Source: Microbacteriaceae bacterium PS02067 (GTDB taxonomy: Bacteria; Actinomycetota; Actinomycetes; Actinomycetales; Microbacteriaceae). Taken from it: a stretch of DNA of 49,871 nucleotides. The stretch is taken from positions 1 through 49,871 of the forward strand of contig JASCPG010000015.1 of assembly GCA_029960085.1 (NCBI GenBank), read 5' to 3'. The notes under the pieces are model-generated. The model did no database searches, had not been told where the DNA came from, and saw only the letters and a list, made by a program, of their open reading frames with translations. Within the stretch, counting starts at the first letter, position 1, and each line of letters begins with the position of its first letter. Below are positions 29,362 through 37,587 of this stretch, piece after piece. The position numbers and the translations under genes are program-made.

Positions 29362-29690
29362 GGCAGTCGCGGGTCGAGCTCCCGCGCGAAGAACGAGGAC
29401 GCCGCCAAGAGGATCTCGTTGGCGCGCCTGAGTTCCCGGTTCTCCGCCTCGAGCTGCTTGATCCGAACCGCGTCGCTCGTGGTCGTCCCGGGACGTTCGC
29501 CCGCGTCGATCGCGGCCTGCTTGCACCAGCCCCGCAGCGTGTCGGCGTTGACCCCGACACGCTGCCCGATCCGGACCACCGCCGCGTTCAGCGACAGCTC
29601 CGGGTCTTCTTTCCTGGCCTCGGCGACAAGCCGCATCGCACGCTCACGAAGCTCCGGCGGATACTTCCTCGGTGCTTGCATAGGTCTCAT
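29355..29690 (-). CDS. IS3-type transposase OrfA
   Basis: A 111-residue DNA-binding subunit: a helix-turn-helix of the IS3/IS911 type (RKYPPELRERAMRLVAEAR, VGVNADTLRGWCKQA) followed by a leucine-zipper-like helix (IKQLEAENRELRRANEILL). It normally works with OrfB through a programmed frameshift. Here OrfB is truncated, so OrfA is complete but probably without function. The TAG stop lies next to the OrfB GTG at 29,361. Confidence 0.85.
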   Translation of the reverse strand: MRPMQAPRKYPPELRERAMRLVAEARKEDPELSLNAAVVRIGQRVGVNADTLRGWCKQAAIDAGERPGTTTSDAVRIKQLEAENRELRRANEILLAASSFFARELDPRLPW

Positions 29691-29770
29691 CCTCTCGGGG
29701 AATCAGACCCTCCACGAGACCCGGGGCGATTCACCGTGTATAGGAAGGGTTGTGGTGGCTACGGAGCGTG

Positions 29771-30658
29771 TCAGTTGGACACGAGCGCGTCGGTGAGGAC
29801 GGGGTGCATGTGCACGGTGCTGAGAGCGGCCGTGGCTTGCTGAGCGGCTGCGGCGAGGCTCGTCGAGACATCGCGGCCGAGGGTGGTGGCGTGCAGGAAG
29901 CCGGCCATGAAGGCGTCGCCCGCACCGTTGGTGTCTACAACCGCTGCGGCGGCGGCCGGGATGGTGTACCGGGTTCCGGAGAGGTCCATGGCGATGGCGC
30001 CGTCTGCGCCGAGGGTGCAGACGGCGAGGTGGGGTCCGGCCGTGACGCACGTGCTGAGCAGCGCCCAGGGGTCCCGGGTGCGGTCGGCGTTCATGAACAC
30101 GACGTCCGCGGCGCTGAGAAATGGCTGATGGTAGGCGGAGATGCCGTCGTAATCGTGCAGGTCGACCCACACCTCAGCGTCCCAACCGATGCGGCTGTGT
30201 CGTTCCAGCAGCCTGACGCCGGTGTCGCTCAGATCGAGGACAGCGATGTCCGCGTCGGTCAGTGCCTGCTCGATGGTGGCGAGTCCGCCGGGGGTGATGG
30301 GCGATGGGGTGGAGATGTAAATGGATATGCGTTCGCCGGTGGGTGTCATGAGGTTGACATGGCGTTCGGTCGCCGAAGACGCGTGCGAGCGCAGCGTGAC
30401 TCCGGCCTCACGCAGCACATCGCGGATGCGGCGGCCGTCGGCGTCGTCGCCGATGAGACTGTGAAGCTCGACCGCTGCGCCGAGGTCGTTCAGGTGCAGC
30501 GCCTTGCCGGCGGAGGTGCCGCCGAGGGTGTGGACGGAGCGGCGGGCGAACTCCATATGAGGGGTGGGGGCCGGCAGATGCTCGAGTTCGATGAGGTGGT
30601 TCCACGAGGCCGGTCCGACCACGACGATGCGGGCGGTATCGGATGCTGACGTCGTCAC
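29771..30658 (-). CDS. PfkB family carbohydrate kinase
   Basis: About 295 residues of the ribokinase/PfkB family, which phosphorylates sugars or nucleosides with ATP. The N-terminal part has IVVVGPASWNHLI and LGGTSAGKALHLNDLGA, the first PfkB signature. The C-terminal anion-hole signature is DTNGAGDAFMAGFLHA with the catalytic Asp. The substrate cannot be told from sequence. The GTG at 30,658 has AAAGG nine bases upstream; the frame stays open further up, so an earlier GTG is possible. It follows the oxidase gene on the same strand, with a strong hairpin in the 142-bp gap, and the IS remnant abuts its 3' end. Confidence 0.85.
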   Translation of the reverse strand: MTTSASDTARIVVVGPASWNHLIELEHLPAPTPHMEFARRSVHTLGGTSAGKALHLNDLGAAVELHSLIGDDADGRRIRDVLREAGVTLRSHASSATERHVNLMTPTGERISIYISTPSPITPGGLATIEQALTDADIAVLDLSDTGVRLLERHSRIGWDAEVWVDLHDYDGISAYHQPFLSAADVVFMNADRTRDPWALLSTCVTAGPHLAVCTLGADGAIAMDLSGTRYTIPAAAAAVVDTNGAGDAFMAGFLHATTLGRDVSTSLAAAAQQATAALSTVHMHPVLTDALVSN

Positions 30659-30740
30659 TAGGGGTGACCTTTCAGGGCGCTCGGTGAGTAGGTCTTCAAT
30701 GGCCGCCGTGCCGATGGTGTCGGCGTCAAGACCATGAAGA

Positions 30741-30778
30741 GGACGGTGCGCAGTGTTGGGGAGCACCACGCACCGTCC
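30741..30778 (-). terminator. Hairpin between oxidase and PfkB kinase genes
   Basis: GGACGGTGCG at 30,741-30,750 pairs perfectly with 30,769-30,778, and the inner part can extend the stem (GTG/CAC). It lies 22 bp after the oxidase stop on the minus strand. It could end or attenuate transcription, or stabilise the upstream message, before the PfkB gene. No T-run follows. Confidence 0.5.
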
Positions 30779-30800
30779 GAGCCTGAGGGTGGGGAGGTCA

Positions 30801-32186
30801 TCAGACGGCTTCCCCATGAAGCGGGTAGGGGAAGCGGCCAGCGGGGTCGTGCTTGTGGCGGACCTCGCGCAGGCGAGCGGTGATGTCCGCGGGCCAGGAC
30901 GTCGGCTTCTTGTCGGGTTGGTTGGCGCGGCCGTAGAAGTTGATCTGGGTGGTCCCTGATGCCCACTGCTCCATCGCGGAGAACACGCCGCCGATGACCT
31001 GGGGGATGACGGTGTGCAACAGGTCGGGAACCGGTGCGCCCACGACGTGGAGTCCGTAGGCGGCGTCCCGTCCGCCGACGGCGTTGGCCGGCTCCGGCAT
31101 CCGGGCAAGTGCGCCACCCAGGCGGCGCACTTCCACCGTGGCGAGCGGGGCTTCCGCGGTCGGACCCGACGCGCTCAGCAAAGCGTCCGCGGCTGCAGCA
31201 TCGAACTCGTCGAGCAGGATGCCGCCTTCCATGACTGGCATCGGGTCGACAGGGTCGGCGTGGATTCGGCCGATCTCGGCGTAGGGCATCTCTCCCACGC
31301 TGTCGATGAGGGGCCGGGCGGCCTCACGGATCGGCGCCATCAGCGCTTCGGCGTCGTCACCGGGACCGACGTAGCCGATGCGAACGGCGCAGACGAATCG
31401 TCCGCGCAGCGGCTCGGGAAGCTCCGGAAGCGGCGGGAGCCGCAGCATTGCGACCGACGTGGTCATCTCGTCGGGCAGGTCACGGGACCACTCGGCAAAG
31501 GTACGCAGCACGGCCGGCGTATCTTCAGCGGTGTAGAACAGCGCGCCACCGTAAATGGTGGCCAGTGGGAACAGGTCGATCTCGACTTCCACGACGACTC
31601 CGAAGCCGCCCTTGCCGCCGCGCAGGGCCCAGAACAGGTCCTGATTGAACTCGGCGTTCGCGCGCACCAGTCCGCCGTCGGCGGTGACAACGCTGATGGA
31701 TCGAACGTGGTCGGCGGCGAACCCGAAGGCACGCCCGACGGGTCCGATGCCACCGCCGAGCAGGTAGCCGATGACCCCGACGTGGGGGGCGGATCCGCAC
31801 AGCGCCGCCAAGCCGAGCGGTGACGCGACGCTGAGGACGTCAGTCCAGGTGGCGCCGGCGCCCACCGTGGCGGTGCGTGCTTCGGCGTCGACGGTTACGA
31901 AGGCGAGCCGGTCGGTGGCGATGGCGATGCCGTCAGTGATGGGCGCCTGCGCCCCGTGTCCTCTCCCGAGAACGCGCACGGACAAGTCATGCCGGTTGGC
32001 AAGGGTCACGGTGGTGACGACCTCGTCGACAGTATGTGGCACCACAACCACCTCGGGGGTGTGACTGATGTCGCGGTTGAAGCCGAGCAGCGACGAGACG
32101 TACTCGGGGTCGTTGGGCGAGTAGGCGTGCGGTACGCCGGCGGCACGAAGCTCGACGACGAGCGCCACGTCCAGGTTGGTCGACAT
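30801..32186 (-). CDS. FAD-linked oxidoreductase with BBE domain
   Basis: About 461 residues of the berberine-bridge-enzyme/6-hydroxynicotine oxidase family. The PCMH-type FAD domain has VVVVPHTVDEVVTTV, VRVLGRGHGA (His in the position of the 8-alpha-linked flavin) and HVGVIGYLLGGGIGPVGR. The Cys that forms the second flavin bond in bicovalent members is not at its usual place. The C-terminus has the BBE element INFYGRANQP and VRHKHDPAGRF. Such enzymes oxidise alcohols, amines or sugars with oxygen; the substrate is unknown. GGAGGAAT precedes the ATG. It lies downstream of tetR and upstream of the kinase gene. Confidence 0.88.
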   Translation of the reverse strand: MSTNLDVALVVELRAAGVPHAYSPNDPEYVSSLLGFNRDISHTPEVVVVPHTVDEVVTTVTLANRHDLSVRVLGRGHGAQAPITDGIAIATDRLAFVTVDAEARTATVGAGATWTDVLSVASPLGLAALCGSAPHVGVIGYLLGGGIGPVGRAFGFAADHVRSISVVTADGGLVRANAEFNQDLFWALRGGKGGFGVVVEVEIDLFPLATIYGGALFYTAEDTPAVLRTFAEWSRDLPDEMTTSVAMLRLPPLPELPEPLRGRFVCAVRIGYVGPGDDAEALMAPIREAARPLIDSVGEMPYAEIGRIHADPVDPMPVMEGGILLDEFDAAAADALLSASGPTAEAPLATVEVRRLGGALARMPEPANAVGGRDAAYGLHVVGAPVPDLLHTVIPQVIGGVFSAMEQWASGTTQINFYGRANQPDKKPTSWPADITARLREVRHKHDPAGRFPYPLHGEAV

Positions 32187-32270
32187 GATTCCTCCAGTGG
32201 GATCGACGGATGGATCATTTCTCCCCCGGCTACCTGTCGCCAAGCTTGCACGATGCCTTTCTGCGGGGGC

Positions 32271-32894
32271 TCAGCCCTTGGTGCTGGGAAGCGAACGAAG
32301 AAAGGCGGCCAGTACCCCGCGGATATCGAGCTGCAGATGAGGCGACGCGGCGTGGACCGTGCGGGAGAACGTCATGGCGTCGGTGAGGAGCATCAGATCG
32401 CGGCCATGCTGCGGACTTGCGTCGATACCGAATCTGCGAAGGAGTTTTGGGGCCTCTGCATAGGCGTCGGCGAGGAGCGGGGACTCGGACGAGAGAACGC
32501 CGCTCAGCGGGTCGGCGGCGAGGTAGTCCATCACCAGCGCGTAGCGTGCGCGCATATCGTCTGGCCGGGCGAGAAGCGCCCGGACAAAGTCGGTCATCAG
32601 CCCTGCGAGCTGGTCGATCCGCTCCTCTCTTGTCGGAGCGGGCGCGGTGTTCGCGAGCGCGATGAAATAGGCGTGGAGATCTCCGAGGCTTCGTTCCGCG
32701 AGTCTGGCCGCAATGATCTCCAGCACCGCAAGCCGTGTGGACGCGTAGTAGGACGTAGACCCTTGGGGCAGCGCCGCCTCGCGGTCTACCGCTCGGTGCG
32801 TGAGGGCACGCAGGCCGTCGCGCGAGATGACACGGATTGCCGCGTCGGCGAGCACCTGGACGCGCGGTGGGGGGACGGATGGCAAATTTTGCAC
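32271..32894 (-). CDS. TetR family transcriptional regulator
   Basis: A 207-residue repressor. The N-terminal helix-turn-helix reads VLADAAIRVISRDGLRALTHRAVDREAALPQGSTSYY when its pieces are followed from residue 14 to 51, typical of TetR. The C-terminal helices form the ligand and dimer domain. It is divergent from a flavin monooxygenase gene with 67 bp between them, containing two copies of a 12-bp palindrome, so it very likely represses that gene and itself. Its ligand may be the monooxygenase substrate. The start is GTG 32,894; a TTG three codons later is possible. Confidence 0.9.
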   Translation of the reverse strand: MQNLPSVPPPRVQVLADAAIRVISRDGLRALTHRAVDREAALPQGSTSYYASTRLAVLEIIAARLAERSLGDLHAYFIALANTAPAPTREERIDQLAGLMTDFVRALLARPDDMRARYALVMDYLAADPLSGVLSSESPLLADAYAEAPKLLRRFGIDASPQHGRDLMLLTDAMTFSRTVHAASPHLQLDIRGVLAAFLRSLPSTKG

Positions 32895-32904
32895 CCTCGG
32901 AACT

Positions 32905-32946
32905 CTACAGGTGTATAGTCAGCCGCACACACCTCTACACCTGTAG
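32905..32946. promoter_or_regulatory. Paired TetR operators between tetR and the monooxygenase gene
   Basis: Two near-palindromes, CTACAGGTGTAT (32,905-32,916) and CTACACCTGTAG (32,935-32,946), are inverted copies of one CTACA-N2-TGTAG site with centres exactly 30 bp apart. A TATAGT at 32,914-32,919 overlaps the first site and could be the -10 element for the monooxygenase gene. This is a typical TetR arrangement that would block both divergent promoters. Confidence 0.75.
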
Positions 32947-32961
32947 TGAACGGAGTTCTTG

Positions 32962-34161
32962 ATGCGCGTCGCAATCGTGGGAGCGGGAATTGGCGGTCTG
33001 TGTGCAGCTGTAGGGCTGCAGCGCGCGGGCGCCGAGGTGGTGGTCTACGAGCGGGCGCCGCAGCTCAAGCCCGTCGGTTCAGGGCTGTCGGTGTTCCCGA
33101 ACGGGATCGCCGCCCTGGACTCGCTCGGTCTCGGCCGGCGGTTCCGCCGGATCACCGCGGGCGACGCTGCTCGTCTGGACGCCGGACAGCGCCGGCCGGA
33201 CGGCGGGTGGCTTGCTCGGCTCCCCGAAGACGCCGTCAGCGGACTGCGGGTGGTCCACCGTGCGGAGCTTCACGAGATGCTGGTCACGGCATTGCAGCCT
33301 GGAAGCCTGCAGTTGGGCACGACCGTCAGCGGGGTGCGCGAAGACGGCCGAACCGTCGACATAGAGGGGCGGGATTCCCGTCCCCGCTCGGAACGCTTCG
33401 ACGTCGTCGTAGCCGCCGACGGCATCAACAGCGTGATTCGCCGTTCCTGGCCAGGCGACCCCGGACTGCGCTACTCCGGATACTCCAGCTGGCGGGGCGT
33501 CACCCACCGTCCCGTCGACCTGCTCGGTGCCGCCGGCGAGACGTGGGGCAGAGGTCTGCGCTTCGGACTGGCCCCGCTGCGAGACGGCCGCGTGTACTGG
33601 TTCGCGGTCGCGACGATGCCCGCCGATGAGAAGGTGGACGACGAATACGCCCGGGTGCGGGAACTGTTCGGCACCTGGCATGCGCCGATCCCCGCCCTCC
33701 TTGACGCCACGGACCCGAAAGATGTCTTCCGGCATCCCATCAGCGACCTCGCCCAGCCCCTGCCCACCTTCCGGCGCGGAAGCTGCGTACTACTCGGCGA
33801 CTCCGCACACGCGATGACTCCGGACCTCGGCCAAGGTGCTAACCAGGCGATGGAAGACGCGGCGACCCTCACTGCGCTGCTCGCTCCCGTTGCCCGCAAT
33901 GAAGCACCGGCCGCCGCGGCGCTGGATCTAGCCCTCGCCACCTACGACCGGCTGCGCCGCGAACGCACACAGCCGGTTGCCCGTCGCGCACGCGCACTCG
34001 GCGCGCTCGCCCACGTCCCCTCGCGGGCGGGAGTCCTGCTCCGAAACGCGGTGATGCGCGTCACTCCCCCCTCGGCGTTGGGAAAGCAGGCGAAGACGGT
34101 GCAGACGTGGTCGCCGCCGTCCGGCGTCAGCGCACGCACCGTCACCACCAGCACGCGATGA
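32962..34161 (+). CDS. FAD-dependent monooxygenase (PHBH/TetX fold)
   Basis: About 399 residues of the class A flavin monooxygenases. The N-terminal dinucleotide-binding motif is VAIVGAGIGGLCAAVGL, the DG motif VVVAADGINSVIRR, and the GD motif LLGDSAHAMTPDLGQGANQA. Members hydroxylate aromatic compounds or inactivate antibiotics such as tetracyclines and rifamycins; which applies here is unknown. CGGAG lies six bases from the ATG. The gene is divergent from tetR with paired operators, and its stop overlaps the SARP gene start by 4 bp. It should therefore be inducible and co-expressed with that regulator. Confidence 0.9.
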   Translation: MRVAIVGAGIGGLCAAVGLQRAGAEVVVYERAPQLKPVGSGLSVFPNGIAALDSLGLGRRFRRITAGDAARLDAGQRRPDGGWLARLPEDAVSGLRVVHRAELHEMLVTALQPGSLQLGTTVSGVREDGRTVDIEGRDSRPRSERFDVVVAADGINSVIRRSWPGDPGLRYSGYSSWRGVTHRPVDLLGAAGETWGRGLRFGLAPLRDGRVYWFAVATMPADEKVDDEYARVRELFGTWHAPIPALLDATDPKDVFRHPISDLAQPLPTFRRGSCVLLGDSAHAMTPDLGQGANQAMEDAATLTALLAPVARNEAPAAAALDLALATYDRLRRERTQPVARRARALGALAHVPSRAGVLLRNAVMRVTPPSALGKQAKTVQTWSPPSGVSARTVTTSTR

Positions 34162-37100
34162 GCACAACGGCGGAGGCCGTCTCAGTCACGGCAGTCGAGA
34201 GGGCGTCCATCCGGCTGCTGGGCGAGATGCAGGCGGTGGTCAGCGACCTGCCGCCGGTCGCACCGCAGCCGGGCCGGGTAGCGGCGCTGCTGGCACTGCT
34301 GTCGCTGGAGCCTGGCCGGGTCGTCTCCGCGGAGCGGCTCATGGATCAGCTCTGGGAGGACAGCCCGCCGCAGTCCGGACTGTCCGCGCTCTACGTTTAC
34401 ATCTCCAGACTGCGACGCCAACTCGCACCGCTGGGCATCTCCGTGTCGACTCGCGCTCCGGGGTACGTCCTGGATGTCGGCGCGGAGGCGGTGGATGTCG
34501 TCGCTTTCGCCCAGGCAGTGAGGGCCGCCGAAGAAGCGCTGCACGAAGGGGATCTGGAGGCAGCACACGTGCGCCTGCGCGCGGCGCGGCAGCTGTGGCG
34601 CGGCGACCCATTCCAGGGTGCATCCCCGTGCTCGGACCTGATACTCGAAGCGCAGCGGCTGCAACGCCAGTGGGACCGGGTTTCCGAGTTGGACGTGCGA
34701 CTTCTTCTGCGCACGGGTCACGCACGTGCCGCGGCGGACCTCGCCCGGACGTTGACCGAGCGCGACCCGCTCAGCGAAACGCATTGGGCGCTTCGTATCG
34801 AGGCCGAACACGACGCCGGAAACACGGCCGTCGGGTTGGCGCTGTACGAAGAGTTCCGGGAGATCCTTGCCGACGCGCTCGGTATCGATCCGGGAGCCCG
34901 CCTGCGCAGTCTGCACACCGCGCTGCTGCGAGAAGACGTTGCCGCCGCGGCGTCCGTCGAACCCGCGGCCGCGGAGCCAATCGACGGTCTGGGCGGCTCT
35001 ATCGGCCGGGCCGCCCACCTCAGCGAGATCGAGAAGGCGGTGCGCGACGCATCAGGTGGTCGCGGCGGTGTACTGGTGCTGGAAGGCCACGCCGGCGTCG
35101 GGAAGACCTATCTGGCCGAACGCGCGGTGCACTTCGCCGAACGCAGCCAGCTCAGCGTCGCGTGGACCCGCGGAGTCGAAGGAACCGGAACTCCGCCGCT
35201 CTGGCCATGGCAGCGCATTCTGGCCACGCTGCCCGACGCGACCGATCCGACAGGGGCTGACGACCTCTCCGTCATACAGGCGAGTGTCGCTGATGGTGAC
35301 GCAGAGGAAGCCCGGTTCCGTCTGTCGGAAGCGCTCGTCGCCCGCGTCCTCGCGGCAGCACGCGTCCACCCCCTGCTTATCGTTTTCGATGACATGCAGT
35401 GGGCGGACGCTCAGACGCTACATGCGGTCGGACTGCTTGCCGCGACGGTGCGGACGGCGGCCTGTCTGGTTGTGCTGACCGTGCGCCATCCAGTGGGACA
35501 CCGGCCGGCGCTGGCTGCCACCCTTGCCTCAATACAACGCGAGACCACCACGCAAAGGCTTCCCGTCGCGGAGTTCAGCGTGAAGGAGATTGCTGCCGAA
35601 GTGCAGCGCATATCCGGCCTCCCCGATGACGCGGCCGCCGAATACGCGACACGCCTGCGTGAACGTACCGGAGGCAACGCCTTCTTCCTGACCGAGCTTC
35701 TCGCCGCCGGCGACGAGAAGCAGCTTCCCGACACGGTGACCGAGCTCGTGCAGGAAAGACTCGCTCCTCTCGCGCCCGAGCTGCGCGACCTCGTGGACGT
35801 CAGCGCCGTTGCAGGATTGGACGTGGACGTTTCCGTCCTCGCCGACGCGCTCGCGCTGACGCCGGAGCAGGTCCTCACCGGCGCCGAAGAACTCACCCGG
35901 GCGGGGTTGTGGCGCGAGCACGACGCTGGGCACTCCTTCGCGCACAGTCTCGCGCGCGACGCGGTGCTCGCTGCCCTCCCCCGCACCGCCACCCTCACCG
36001 CTCATCGACGACTCGCCGGCGCACTGGAACGCCGCCACACGTCTGACATCGACCCCGCTCTCGAGGCCATTGCCTACCACCTGTACCGCGCCGCTGCCGG
36101 CATGGCTGAGGAGCGGGCTTACCTCGCCTGCACCGCAGCAGCAGACAGAGCGCGAAGAAGCCTCGCCTTCGAACAGGCCGCCACTTTCCGGGAACGAGCC
36201 CTCACCTCGATTCCCACGGACGACCTCGAACTCCAGCGCCGAGCCGAGACGCTCATCGCCCTCACCGCCGAGCGCCGCGCCGCCGGCGACGTCGTCGCAG
36301 CTGCTTCTGCGCTCCGCCAGGCGATCCGTGTCGCCCAGCAGTTTGGCGAGACGACGTTCACCATGCGCGTGCTGTCCCTCCTCGGCGAAGTGACGCTGTG
36401 GAACTGGCGCCAGTACGGCGAAGTCGACACCGACACTATCTCCCTCCTGGAAGACCTCTTGGCCACCGACTCCCTGACCGGGGCCGAACGCGCTGATCTT
36501 TCGGCCGCACTGTCCATGGAGCTCTACTACGCCGAGGAACCGCTCCGATCCCGTGCCGTCCTGTTTGCGCAGTCAGCGCTACACGAAGCAACAGATGGCG
36601 CACAGCGGTCGCGTGCCCTGAGCGCGAGTCTGTTCTCCGTCTGGCGACCCGATAGTGAGGCGGAGCGGCTCGCCGTGCTCGACGAGTGGCTCAACCCTGT
36701 CGCATCCGATGGTGCGGTTCCCGGCGAGATCGTCGCGCGGCTTCACCGAGCCAGCCTGCATCTGATACGCGGAGACATCGACCGGTGGAGCGTAGATATC
36801 GAGCGCGCCGGTGACCTGCTGACGCGAGCTGGTCGAGCCGAGTACAGCGCCCAGCACACCGCGCAACTCGCCGGTGCCGCTCTCCAGGGCGGACGGCTCG
36901 AGGAAGCGAAGGCGCTCATGGAGCGCACTGACGCGACGATGCGCCGTACGAGCATGTGGGGCGGTGCGTGGGTCAGTTGGACACAGCGGCTCACCCTCGC
37001 CCGGATCGAGGGTCGCGTAAGTGAAGTTGCCGATGACCTTCTCGCCGCTGCCGCGCCGGAGAGCCAGCGTTCGCTGCGGTGGGCTGCGGTCCTCGCCCTG

Positions 37101-37478
37101 GCAGAGGCTGGGCGTCGAGAGGAGGCGCGCGCGATGCAGGGCAGATGGAACCTTCGCACGGTCCCTCAAACCCGCACGTGGTCCACTGATTTCGACGTCG
37201 CGCAGGCCGCAGAAGTCGCGGTGCACCTCGGCACGCCTCTTCTCACCGATGCATACGAGCGACTCGCCGCTTCGCGATCTCCGCTGCTCATGGCCGGCAC
37301 TGGCATCGCTGTGCTCGGACCTCGCGACGAGCTTCTGGCTCGCATCGCCGAGCGACTAGGGAGCCAACGCGACGCCGATGCGCACCGACAGCGCGCGTGG
37401 CAAGTCACGGACGCCATCACCGCGGCACTGGGAACGTCTCCTGCATGGCCACTCAATCCGCCACTCGCGAAAGCCTGA
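34158..37478 (+). CDS. SARP/BTAD transcriptional regulator with ATPase domain
   Basis: A 1,106-residue AfsR-like regulator. The N-terminal OmpR-type winged helix (IRLLGEMQAVVSDLPP to YISRLRRQL, about residues 18-95) is followed by the bacterial transcriptional activation domain (VDVVAFAQAV to GIDPGARL). An AAA-type ATPase follows, with Walker A GHAGVGKT near residue 310 and Walker B LLIVFDDMQW near 407. A long C-terminal helical repeat region is TPR-like. Such proteins activate secondary metabolism or stress genes. The ATG overlaps the monooxygenase stop (ATGA), so it is translated from the same TetR-controlled message. A hairpin terminator follows. Confidence 0.9.
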   Translation: MSTTAEAVSVTAVERASIRLLGEMQAVVSDLPPVAPQPGRVAALLALLSLEPGRVVSAERLMDQLWEDSPPQSGLSALYVYISRLRRQLAPLGISVSTRAPGYVLDVGAEAVDVVAFAQAVRAAEEALHEGDLEAAHVRLRAARQLWRGDPFQGASPCSDLILEAQRLQRQWDRVSELDVRLLLRTGHARAAADLARTLTERDPLSETHWALRIEAEHDAGNTAVGLALYEEFREILADALGIDPGARLRSLHTALLREDVAAAASVEPAAAEPIDGLGGSIGRAAHLSEIEKAVRDASGGRGGVLVLEGHAGVGKTYLAERAVHFAERSQLSVAWTRGVEGTGTPPLWPWQRILATLPDATDPTGADDLSVIQASVADGDAEEARFRLSEALVARVLAAARVHPLLIVFDDMQWADAQTLHAVGLLAATVRTAACLVVLTVRHPVGHRPALAATLASIQRETTTQRLPVAEFSVKEIAAEVQRISGLPDDAAAEYATRLRERTGGNAFFLTELLAAGDEKQLPDTVTELVQERLAPLAPELRDLVDVSAVAGLDVDVSVLADALALTPEQVLTGAEELTRAGLWREHDAGHSFAHSLARDAVLAALPRTATLTAHRRLAGALERRHTSDIDPALEAIAYHLYRAAAGMAEERAYLACTAAADRARRSLAFEQAATFRERALTSIPTDDLELQRRAETLIALTAERRAAGDVVAAASALRQAIRVAQQFGETTFTMRVLSLLGEVTLWNWRQYGEVDTDTISLLEDLLATDSLTGAERADLSAALSMELYYAEEPLRSRAVLFAQSALHEATDGAQRSRALSASLFSVWRPDSEAERLAVLDEWLNPVASDGAVPGEIVARLHRASLHLIRGDIDRWSVDIERAGDLLTRAGRAEYSAQHTAQLAGAALQGGRLEEAKALMERTDATMRRTSMWGGAWVSWTQRLTLARIEGRVSEVADDLLAAAAPESQRSLRWAAVLALAEAGRREEARAMQGRWNLRTVPQTRTWSTDFDVAQAAEVAVHLGTPLLTDAYERLAASRSPLLMAGTGIAVLGPRDELLARIAERLGSQRDADAHRQRAWQVTDAITAALGTSPAWPLNPPLAKA

Positions 37479-37486
37479 CAACACGA

Positions 37487-37515
37487 AACCCCGTGGTCGC
37501 CGCGACCACGGGGTT
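37487..37515 (+). terminator. Terminator of the monooxygenase-SARP operon
   Basis: A 13-bp perfect stem (AACCCCGTGGTCG with its complement) and a 3-nt loop lie 9 bp after the SARP stop codon. The AA/TT ends give a short A and T flank on both strands, so it may also work for the convergent gene. Confidence 0.8.
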
Positions 37516-37552
37516 ACGTGTCACTCATCCGGACTCACCGCGGGTAGCGGCC

Positions 37553-37574
37553 GTCAGAACGTTCCAGTTCTGAC
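37553..37574 (-). terminator. Hairpin downstream of the giant surface protein gene
   Basis: GTCAGAAC (37,553-37,560) and GTTCTGAC (37,567-37,574) form a perfect 8-bp stem with a 6-nt loop, 14 bp past the minus-strand gene's stop codon. Together with the hairpin at 37,487-37,515 it separates the two convergent operons. Confidence 0.5.
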
Positions 37575-37587
37575 AGCCGGCGCCGCG

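Larger units (their letters stand above)
29086..29733 (-). mobile_element. Truncated IS3-family insertion sequence
   Basis: The intact end is at 29,733. Read on the minus strand it begins TGAATCGCCCC, the TG-start typical of IS3 terminal repeats. A complete orfA (29,355-29,690) and only the first 60 or so codons of orfB follow; similarity to transposase stops near 29,172 and the opposite inverted repeat is missing. The element therefore cannot move by itself. It sits between glnA and the accessory genes, at the border of the island-like region. Confidence 0.8.

Noticed and set aside
30659..31117. N-terminal extension of the PfkB kinase up to 31,117
   Set aside because: The extension overlaps the oxidase gene on the same strand in another frame and includes the intergenic hairpin. 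PfkB proteins start close to the IVVVGPASWN strand, and the GTG at 30,658 has a ribosome binding site.
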